A stretch of DNA of 6,598 bases from JAHIZC01 sp043813305 (GTDB lineage: Bacteria; Omnitrophota; Gorgyraeia; Gygaellales; Profunditerraquicolaceae): NCBI GenBank assembly GCA_043813305.1, contig JBDRLC010000006.1, forward strand, positions 1-6,598, in the 5' to 3' direction. The stretch's first letter is position 1; each line of letters opens with the position of its first letter. Positions 1 to 5,611 of the stretch are shown here, in pieces. A program made the position numbers and the translations under genes. The notes under the pieces are model-generated. The model saw nothing but the letters and a program-made list of their open reading frames with translations, had not been told where the DNA came from and did not search any database.

Positions 1-182
1 CGGTAAACCCCTACCCTTAAAGAATATTTACCTTTTAGTTTATCTTTTAGGGGTTTGCCAAGAAAAGGGTTAGATTTTAACGCCTCTAAGGCGTTATCAA
101 TGCGCTTAAAAAGCTCATAGTTTTTAGTGAAGAGTTGTTTGTAAGACTTTTTGGCGTTGGGAAGAAGGACAATTTTATACAA
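1..182 (-). CDS. RelE/ParE-family toxin of a type II toxin-antitoxin module, C-terminus cut by window edge
   Basis: Only the first 60 residues are in the window; the frame is open at position 1. The translation starts MYKIVLLPNAKKSYKQL and continues through an LKSNPFLGKPLKDKLKGKY stretch to SLRVGVYR. This is the usual RelE/ParE layout: a first beta strand, two helices, the NP-(F)-x-G-x-PLKxxLxGxY turn and an R-V-G-x-YR strand. Family members inhibit growth, RelE types by cleaving ribosome-bound mRNA and ParE types by poisoning gyrase. The residues that would separate these lie beyond the edge. The start is a TTG at 182-180. An in-frame TAA lies only five codons upstream, TTG is the only NTG codon between them, and a GAAAGGA ribosome-binding site sits 8 nt before it. 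The start overlaps the last codons of the antitoxin by 8 bp, which suggests translational coupling. The neighbouring Phd/YefM antitoxin strongly supports the call. Confidence 0.85.
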   Translation of the reverse strand, partial: MYKIVLLPNAKKSYKQLFTKNYELFKRIDNALEALKSNPFLGKPLKDKLKGKYSLRVGVY

Positions 183-447
183 GCCCGAGTTCCTTTCTTA
201 TCTTCTCCAAAGGAGTGCCTTTATCCTTTTTTAGCTCTCTCTCGGCCTTCTTTAACCTGCGCATCAGGGGTTTGTCTGATTGTATCTCCATTGTCTCTAA
301 TATACTTTCGTAATCTTCAATACTCATGATTACTGCTTCCGGTTGGCCTCTCTTCGTAATGATATAACGATCGAATCTATCATGTATGCTTTTGAGGACA
401 TCTGCCAATTTGGGCCTGAGCTCCCTAACAGAAATTGTATTTACCAT
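175..447 (-). CDS. Phd/YefM-family antitoxin
   Basis: This is a 90-residue antitoxin that should bind and neutralise the downstream RelE/ParE toxin and repress its own promoter. Residues 1 to about 55 (MVNTISVRELRPKLADVLK, then YIITKRGQPEAVIMSIEDYESI) are the classic Phd/YefM fold: an S-x-x-E/R-x-R helix, a strand reading I-T-K/R-x-G-x-P-x-A-V-I and a following S-x-E-D-Y-E-S helix. Residues about 60-90 are rich in Lys, Arg and Glu and probably form the flexible tail that wraps the toxin. The frame opens further upstream at 501, but that start lies inside the promoter and lacks a ribosome-binding site. The ATG at 447 has a GGAGGTGG just upstream and begins at the conserved N-terminus, so it is preferred. 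The toxin gene follows with an 8-bp overlap. Confidence 0.9.
   Translation of the reverse strand: MVNTISVRELRPKLADVLKSIHDRFDRYIITKRGQPEAVIMSIEDYESILETMEIQSDKPLMRRLKKAERELKKDKGTPLEKIRKELGLV
191..197 (-). promoter_or_regulatory. Ribosome-binding site that supports the toxin TTG start
   Basis: GAAAGGA on the minus strand ends 8 nt before the TTG at 182-180. It lies inside the antitoxin coding sequence and supports the non-ATG start of the toxin. Confidence 0.6.
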
Positions 448-451
448 TTTC

Positions 452-459
452 CCACCTCC
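452..459 (-). promoter_or_regulatory. Ribosome-binding site of the antitoxin gene
   Basis: GGAGGTGG on the minus strand lies 4 nt before the ATG at 447-445. It decides in favour of this start over the in-frame ATG at 501. Confidence 0.8.
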
Positions 460-465
460 AACATG

Positions 466-494
466 AGTGTACCATAATGTGTAAACATTGTCAA
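466..494 (-). promoter_or_regulatory. Sigma70-type promoter of the toxin-antitoxin operon, with repeats that could be the autoregulatory operator
   Basis: On the minus strand a perfect -35 box TTGACA (494-489) is followed by a 17-bp spacer and a -10 box TACACT (471-466), which matches the consensus at 4 of 6 positions. Transcription would start near 459, leaving a very short leader that carries the ribosome-binding site. On the plus strand GTGTA occurs twice, at 467-471 and 479-483 (12 bp apart), and ATGTGTAAACAT at 477-488 is a partial inverted repeat. Phd/YefM antitoxins bind short repeats in their own promoters, so these are candidate operator half-sites. That part is inference. Confidence 0.7.
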
Positions 495-501
495 GACCCA
501 C

Positions 502-820
502 CTTACAGATGATTCTCTTCCTTCTCTACAATAACAGACGGACAAAGAAGGAAAATCTAACACAAAATTTCTAAGCCTGTGTTCTGCTTAGGATGGTACT
601 TACGCTTGGGATTAAAAGAATTAATAGCTAAGTGCTTGGATTATGGCGGGTTAGGTAAAACGTCTGGTTATCTAGACGCAGAAAGAGGGAGAATCTAATA
701 TGAAAGTTTTGGTTCGCTATGAAAGAACAGGAATAAATAGAAACGGTCCAATTTTTATTCATTTTTACATGGGGTTATTTAGAAACGGTCTTGGGGATTA
801 ATCACTTAATATTATAGCAT
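502..820. other. Gene-poor intergenic region between the toxin-antitoxin unit and the export operon terminator
   Basis: No convincing gene is visible. Two short plus-strand frames exist. One can be read from a GTG at 579 to a TAA at 698 (39 residues, core LGLKELIAKCLDYGGLGK). The other runs from an ATG at 700 to a TAA at 801 (33 residues) with a GGGAG about 9 nt upstream; its translation repeats RNG because it runs across the direct repeat. Neither resembles a family I know. A small imperfect hairpin (CGTCT at 661-665 with AGACG at 674-678) has no T-run after it. The direct repeats at 738-790 are the only clear structure and suggest the region may be a mobile-element scar. Confidence 0.5.
738..790. 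repeat. Exact 11-bp direct repeat, TAGAAACGGTC, two copies 42 bp apart
   Basis: TAGAAACGGTC occurs at 738-748 and again at 780-790. A/T-rich runs sit before each copy (ATAAA before the first, TTATT before the second) and G-rich runs (GGGG) lie at 771-774 and 793-796. From memory, short motifs of the type A/T-run plus GAAACGGTC or GAACCGTC occur in many copies in some metagenome-derived genomes next to REP-associated tyrosine transposases. That parallel is a recollection and not something the window proves. No transposase gene is present here. Confidence 0.55.
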
Positions 821-864
821 AAAAACAAAAAAGGACACCCTTCTATTCAACTAGAAGGGTGTCC
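821..864 (-). terminator. Strong intrinsic terminator of the four-gene operon
   Basis: A perfect 13-bp inverted repeat (833-845 with 852-864, arm GGACACCCTTCTA) has a 6-nt loop. Read on the minus strand it is followed at once by TTTTTTGTTTTT (832-821), the classic Rho-independent layout. It lies 18 nt after the stop codon of the DUF1302-type gene. There is no T-run on the plus-strand side, so it works in one direction only. It isolates the downstream toxin-antitoxin unit from the operon. Confidence 0.95.
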
Positions 865-881
865 CCTAACCGCTATCGAAA

Positions 882-2372
882 TTAAAAAGTATATTTTACC
901 TCTGCGAATACCTGGTCATTCTTGTCAAACTGGCCGTTTAAATGCTGCTCCTTACCCTCAAAAATGTGTAAACCTACAGTGGCTAACCATTGGTCACTGA
1001 ATTCATAGCTTACCTTTGGGCTGATCCGCCAATCATTGTCATCGCCGTAAAGAATCAACACCTGCGGCTTAAGTCTTTCATGCAGAAAATCTGTGGCGAC
1101 CAATAATGTTAAAATCGTTTCGCACTCATCCAATGGCCCTCGGGTTGCGCCGTTAAGTAAAGTATACATAGAGGTATCAAATTGTTCCGTAGCCCTTGCC
1201 CACATCTGAATGAATTGAAAACTAAACATCCAGTTCGTGAAAAAACTTTTATCAAATCCTAATACATAATTATATTGGTTTACGTCCACTGTACTGGGAT
1301 TTGTCTGCTTAATCGTCTTATCGGTCCCGATATTCATCGCATCGCCGGTAATATAGGCCAGTTCACCTCTTAAGGTCCAGCCTTTGGCAAATCCGGGAAA
1401 TAATATTCCTTCGGTTATAGTTTTCGAAAATGTCCCTCCAAAAACATTTATTTGTTCTGCACGTCGAGTGAGAGAAAACGTCGGCGGACCTCCTCCGTAA
1501 ATCATCTGAGTGTAAGCAGAAGAGGCAAAGCTATAAGTATTCAGATAATTCAGAGTATATTCAAAAGCATGTCCCTCAATAATTTGCCGCCATCTTAAAC
1601 CGACTTTTGTATTTTCGGCAGTACGGGCCGGTCTCTCGCTAACACTATTCACCGTAACGCCGCCTTGGGTCAATTGCTGTACCCCCTCAGCTCCAAGCCT
1701 AACTGCCCTGAGAGTAAACGGCGCACCTGCCGGAGCATAGTAATTAGCCTCGTAATCAGGAATCAAGAGAAGTTGCAGCTGGGCATTTGTGAGAATACTT
1801 GCCTCGATATTAGCCATCCATAAAGGTATACGAGAATCCACATAATCCTTCAGTGTCCACTCCCGATAATCCAAAGGATTTACGATATCGAGAACCCTTA
1901 CACCATCTGCAGTCCCCCAGACAACCTGCTGTTTTCCTAACCTGAAGTCTACTCTATCAGTTAAAATATCAAGGTAGCATTCTCTTAACCACTGCATCTT
2001 TTCAGGCCGTTTTAATTTCTTATTACTCTTAGATTCCCATTGAGGATCATCATCATAAATGCTCTCTAGCTGATATACTGAATCGTAAAACCACCGTAAG
2101 ATCGTAAAAAACTTGACGTCATCACTGAATGAATATTCTCCCTCAAGGTTTATAATGTTAGCCATCTTCATGAACTCATCAAACCCATGAGCTGTACGTA
2201 GAGAAGTCTCATTCTTCAAATATCCTGCTATTTGCAAGTTTTCAAAAGGCAGTGCCTTTTTTAAAAGGCCGTAAATCGGTCCCCGGTCAATCTCTATCGC
2301 TGCCTGCGCGTTAGATGTAAAAATAAACGCTGCAATAATCAACAGCAAAACAACTTTCAATCTGAGTCTCAT
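882..2372 (-). CDS. DUF1302-type outer-membrane beta-barrel protein
   Basis: This is a 496-residue secreted protein. Residues 1-24 form a signal peptide (MRLRLKVVLLLIIAAF, cleavage after AQA). The mature part alternates polar and aromatic residues as beta-barrel strands do and ends in ...AEVKYTF, the terminal Phe typical of BAM-assembled outer-membrane proteins. The family signature is a block containing RLGKQQVVWG (about 144-153), NPLDYREW (about 165-172) and DSRIPLW (about 179-185), which I recognise from DUF1302 proteins. Their biochemical function is not established; they often sit beside RND exporters and a second secreted protein, usually DUF1329 or a LolA-like one. An ATG 21 nt upstream (2393) overlaps the previous gene's end, but AGGAGGTG lies 3 nt before the ATG at 2372 and the signal peptide begins there, so 2372 is preferred. 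It is last in the operon, 14 nt after its neighbour. The likely role is an outer-membrane acceptor or channel for the exported substrate (inference). Confidence 0.85.
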   Translation of the reverse strand: MRLRLKVVLLLIIAAFIFTSNAQAAIEIDRGPIYGLLKKALPFENLQIAGYLKNETSLRTAHGFDEFMKMANIINLEGEYSFSDDVKFFTILRWFYDSVYQLESIYDDDPQWESKSNKKLKRPEKMQWLRECYLDILTDRVDFRLGKQQVVWGTADGVRVLDIVNPLDYREWTLKDYVDSRIPLWMANIEASILTNAQLQLLLIPDYEANYYAPAGAPFTLRAVRLGAEGVQQLTQGGVTVNSVSERPARTAENTKVGLRWRQIIEGHAFEYTLNYLNTYSFASSAYTQMIYGGGPPTFSLTRRAEQINVFGGTFSKTITEGILFPGFAKGWTLRGELAYITGDAMNIGTDKTIKQTNPSTVDVNQYNYVLGFDKSFFTNWMFSFQFIQMWARATEQFDTSMYTLLNGATRGPLDECETILTLLVATDFLHERLKPQVLILYGDDNDWRISPKVSYEFSDQWLATVGLHIFEGKEQHLNGQFDKNDQVFAEVKYTF

Positions 2373-2375
2373 CTT

Positions 2376-2383
2376 CACCTCCT
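2376..2383 (-). promoter_or_regulatory. Ribosome-binding site that decides the start of the DUF1302-type gene
   Basis: AGGAGGTG on the minus strand lies 3 nt before the ATG at 2372-2370. The alternative ATG at 2393 would place this site inside the coding sequence. Confidence 0.75.
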
Positions 2384-2386
2384 CAC

Positions 2387-3271
2387 TTACCATCTCTGTC
2401 TCATTAGGGTTTTCTGTGTAAAGATCTCTTCTGAAAGCCCCTGGTTAAACTTTATCTCATCAAATATAATTATACTTTTGTGTCCCGTACGCAAATCGTG
2501 TCCTTCTACGCGGATCTGGGCGGGATATTCCTTACCATTGACATCGATGATCTCCCAGCCTCTAAAAAGAGTCCGGACCATCTGGCCCTTGACATCATAA
2601 ATCTCATCTAAGATATTCCCGCCGAATTCCTTGGAAACATAGGTGATTCTTTTTGAGTAATACCACGGGGATGCCTTTGGCTTGCACTCTACAACATAGA
2701 CCGGTTCATCCTTATGATAAACCTTGCCGTCATATAAAGATGTGTAACCTTTAAAAGTTTCCTCGCCGACTAAGGTATAAGTTTCATCTTCAAATTGGCG
2801 TGAGGTGATCTCTTCATTAGTAAAATCAGAGCCCATAAAAGAATCGTTTGCCTGTCCGGCAGAAACCTTACGGATCTTTCTTAAAGACGGCAGCCATAAC
2901 CAGACATCCTGGTCTCTATCCGGATTCATATAATTCCATGTAAGGGTGGTTAAACCTTTGACTGAAGTAGGCTCTGTAAACATAGCTGAATCTTTGTAGG
3001 AAAGATCATCGGATTCTCTGCCAAGAATAATCCTCTGGCGTAAGAACCTACGGTTTCTTCTTGAGCCATCGGTTTCGATAAACACAACATCACCGATAGA
3101 TTGATAGTCCTTAGCAAAGAGAGAGTATTTGTTAAAATACTTTATCTCCATAATCTCACCGGCACTCATACCTGCCTCTGGCTTATGCACGAGGAAATAT
3201 TCCAGATCCATAGCTAACGCATAACCTGAAATCAGGAATATCCCTAACAGCAGTAAAATAAACTTCTTCAT
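2387..3271 (-). CDS. LolA-like 'outer membrane lipoprotein-sorting' family protein, periplasmic
   Basis: This is a 294-residue protein with a clear signal peptide (MKKFILLLLGIFLISGYALA, cleavage near residue 20) and no lipobox Cys, so it should be soluble in the periplasm. The middle holds the family signature as I know it: DVWLWLPSLRKIRKVSAGQ (122-140) followed by NDSFMGSDFT (142-151). Later come the strands KRITYVSKEF (207-216) and YPAQIRVEGHDLRTGHKS (249-266), and the protein ends in a short F-T-Q-K-x-L-x-R motif. The family shares the open half-barrel of LolA/LolB, which holds acyl chains in a hydrophobic groove. It is larger than true LolA (about 180-200 residues), and its position between an RND pump and an outer-membrane barrel argues for a dedicated carrier and not the housekeeping lipoprotein chaperone. 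An AGGAGGAGGA sits immediately upstream of the ATG, and the gene begins 12 nt after the RND gene. Confidence 0.85.
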   Translation of the reverse strand: MKKFILLLLGIFLISGYALAMDLEYFLVHKPEAGMSAGEIMEIKYFNKYSLFAKDYQSIGDVVFIETDGSRRNRRFLRQRIILGRESDDLSYKDSAMFTEPTSVKGLTTLTWNYMNPDRDQDVWLWLPSLRKIRKVSAGQANDSFMGSDFTNEEITSRQFEDETYTLVGEETFKGYTSLYDGKVYHKDEPVYVVECKPKASPWYYSKRITYVSKEFGGNILDEIYDVKGQMVRTLFRGWEIIDVNGKEYPAQIRVEGHDLRTGHKSIIIFDEIKFNQGLSEEIFTQKTLMRQRW

Positions 3272-3283
3272 TCCTCCTCCTTT

Positions 3284-5611
3284 CTACTTCCTCAAAAATT
3301 TAGGTTTAACTGTCATGATCATCGAAGGCAACACAATCAATGTTCCGACAGCGTTAAAAAATATGAAAAACCCTAAAAGCGCACCTAATCTTGCCTGCAT
3401 CAGTATTGGCGAAAACATCCAGGTGGCTATACCAATGGTGAGAGTTAAGCCGGTGAAGAACACTGCTTTACCGGATGTGGAGACTGCCTCGATTAATGCG
3501 TCCTTCAGCGAACAACCGCTTTCTCTTAATACATCTTTTACCCGCGAAACAATATATAAACCAAAATCATCACCAAAACCGATCCCTAAAGCAACCATCG
3601 GGATCATCTCCGCGGTCAACCCGATCTTCATAAAACCTAATAGCCCGAATACCAAAAGTGTGCGGAAAATTAAAGGTATGGTTAAAAGCCAACCGGAGAT
3701 AAACGAGCCATAGGCTAAGGCAAGACAGATAAACACCAGGAATGAGGTGCCCAGGGAATTAATCGGCAGCATTTTAGCTACTATTTGATTGACCGCTGCT
3801 AACATGCCGATATTACCTCCGGCATAAGAGAATTCTACGCTATCATCCTTATGATTTGCCTTAATCCATTCATCGGTCTTTTTGATTACTTCATTTATCG
3901 TAGCTGCCTTATGATCGCACAGGTCTACTTTTATATTGGCATATTGATAATTAGGATTCACTACAGGGTCGAAATCTCCGGGAAAACCGGTTAAGGAATA
4001 TAAAAACAGGTATTCGGCTATGGTCTTATCCTGATCAGGAATGCGAAATTCTCGTTTCTCTCCGGAGAACATCACCATGTTCATTCCTTTGATATATTCG
4101 ACTAAAGATAAGGTGCGACCTACCCCTTCTACTTCCTGCTCTAAATAACGCTGCAAACCATCCATCTCTCTTAGCACGCTGGCATTTAAGAACGCATCCT
4201 CTGACTTTCCTTCGACAAATACATAATAAGGATCCGAGGTAGCGAATTTCTCGCTGATAAATTTCTCTGCCAGGTTATAAGGGCTTTGGCTATAAAGCAA
4301 AGACGTGCCCGGCCTCTTATCTCCTACGGTCAGTTTGCTTGTCTGAAGTATAGCTACAAAGGTGAGGATGAAAAAAATAGAGATCACTAACCACCGGGAA
4401 GTTTTATTTACCGCGAGCCTTGCAAAGTAAGCCAATATTTTATTAGTGAGCGTGGTTTTTTCTTCCCTGATAATCTCAAGGCGCTTGGGCGGTTTCATAA
4501 AAGAAAGTAATGCCGGCACTAATATATTTGTAGTGAAAAAAATGCTTAATATCCCAAAGCCGATTGCAACCGCCAAGCTTCTTACCATTCCTAAAGGAAC
4601 CGCAAGTAACGTAAAAGGGGCGATCCCATCGGTAAATAGCCCGGTAAACGCGGGGATGAATAATGAACGGGTAATCTTAATTGCTGCGGCTTTGGAGTCT
4701 TTCTTATGTTGACTCATATATTCATAGTAGCGCTTGATAAACTGAACGGAGTGGCTTACTCCTAAGGCAAAGACTAAAAATGGCGCAAGGATTATAGAAG
4801 GGGTGAGTTTATACCCAAAAAGTGCAATCAAACCTAACCCCCAAGTCGTCGACATCGTCGCGGAAATCAAAGGCAGAAGTATGCCGCGTTTAGACTTAAA
4901 GGCATTATATAAAGCAAAAGACATAACTAATAGAGTAAGCGGGAAGAGTAGAAGCATGCGCGGAAGATAATAATCAAGCCAGCCCTGTAAAACCGGTTGG
5001 CCCGATAAATAAATTTTATGATTCTTATCTTCGAACTGCTTCTTTAAACCGTTAAGTAACTTAAATATCGTCCTTGCCGATACCTCCGATTCAAAATCCG
5101 CCTGAATCAGTGCGGCTTTAAAATCCTTGGAAACCAGACTGCCGTATACAAGAGGGTTACGGATTATTTTCTGCTGAAGCTCAGCTATCTCTATCGGTGA
5201 CTTCGGCGGAACATCCATCAATCTTTCGCTGGAGAATCCTTCCTGATTAGCCTCAACATTTTTAATTTTCCGGGCAGAGAGAGAAACCACCCTCCCTGCA
5301 TTTATGCCATCAGTTAAATAGAGCTCATTGGTTATCTGCCAGATTTTATCCAGCGTTATAGAATTAAGAATAATGCCGTCTTTAATCTCAATAGCAATCG
5401 ATACCTGATTCAAGCCGCCAAACACATCGTTTAGCCTGTTTTGGATTTTTAGATAGGGGTGTTTTAAAGGATAGAAATCACCGAGGTTTGTCCTAAAGGA
5501 GAGATTCTTTAACTGATAGCCAAAAAATAAACTGATAATCAGGCAAAGACTTAAAAAACCAAATCTATACCTGATTAAGCCATGACTAAACCAATTGATG
5601 AATCTTCTCAT
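3284..5611 (-). CDS. RND superfamily exporter, MMPL / hydrophobe exporter type
   Basis: A 775-residue inner-membrane transporter with the duplicated RND plan. TM1 is at about 17-34, a first periplasmic domain at about 38-212, and TM2-6 at about 215-372. TM7 is at about 406-423, a second periplasmic domain at about 425-612, and TM8-12 at about 620-768. Its length fits the MMPL/COG1033 group and is well short of the about 1,030 residues of AcrB-type multidrug pumps. The second half carries GIGFGDDFGLYIVSR (676-690) in the predicted proton-relay helix, with two adjacent Asp residues. The matching first-half site reads ALGVSHSVQFIKRYYE (282-297) with no acidic residue in the helix. Proteins of this type export lipids or other hydrophobic molecules using the proton gradient. 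An in-frame TAG two codons upstream limits the start to this ATG. It overlaps the ligase stop by ATGA, so the two are translationally coupled. AAGGAG is present but about 15 nt away. Confidence 0.92.
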   Translation of the reverse strand: MRRFINWFSHGLIRYRFGFLSLCLIISLFFGYQLKNLSFRTNLGDFYPLKHPYLKIQNRLNDVFGGLNQVSIAIEIKDGIILNSITLDKIWQITNELYLTDGINAGRVVSLSARKIKNVEANQEGFSSERLMDVPPKSPIEIAELQQKIIRNPLVYGSLVSKDFKAALIQADFESEVSARTIFKLLNGLKKQFEDKNHKIYLSGQPVLQGWLDYYLPRMLLLFPLTLLVMSFALYNAFKSKRGILLPLISATMSTTWGLGLIALFGYKLTPSIILAPFLVFALGVSHSVQFIKRYYEYMSQHKKDSKAAAIKITRSLFIPAFTGLFTDGIAPFTLLAVPLGMVRSLAVAIGFGILSIFFTTNILVPALLSFMKPPKRLEIIREEKTTLTNKILAYFARLAVNKTSRWLVISIFFILTFVAILQTSKLTVGDKRPGTSLLYSQSPYNLAEKFISEKFATSDPYYVFVEGKSEDAFLNASVLREMDGLQRYLEQEVEGVGRTLSLVEYIKGMNMVMFSGEKREFRIPDQDKTIAEYLFLYSLTGFPGDFDPVVNPNYQYANIKVDLCDHKAATINEVIKKTDEWIKANHKDDSVEFSYAGGNIGMLAAVNQIVAKMLPINSLGTSFLVFICLALAYGSFISGWLLTIPLIFRTLLVFGLLGFMKIGLTAEMIPMVALGIGFGDDFGLYIVSRVKDVLRESGCSLKDALIEAVSTSGKAVFFTGLTLTIGIATWMFSPILMQARLGALLGFFIFFNAVGTLIVLPSMIMTVKPKFLRK

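Noticed and set aside
135..329. 64-codon open frame on the plus strand
   Set aside because: Antisense to the toxin and antitoxin genes, both of which have family motifs and ribosome-binding sites.
448..501. N-terminal extension of the antitoxin from the ATG at 501
   Set aside because: It overlaps the -35 and -10 boxes, lacks a ribosome-binding site, and adds residues absent from the family; the ATG at 447 has a strong site.
650..720. Possible tRNA, suggested by a hairpin like an anticodon arm (661-678) and a GGTTCG downstream
   Set aside because: No acceptor stem, no proper T arm, and the loop size is wrong; it does not fold as a cloverleaf.
821..864. Terminator hairpin as a mobile-element end or bidirectional terminator
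   Set aside because: The T-run exists only on the minus-strand downstream side and the placement 18 nt after the operon's last stop fits a simple one-way intrinsic terminator.
3315..3713. 132-codon open frame on the plus strand
   Set aside because: It lies wholly antisense to the RND exporter, whose protein sequence is clearly conserved; the composition is that of a shadow frame and there is no family resemblance.
4446..4712. 88-codon open frame on the plus strand
   Set aside because: Antisense to the membrane part of the RND exporter; its residues mirror the complementary codons and it shows no motif.
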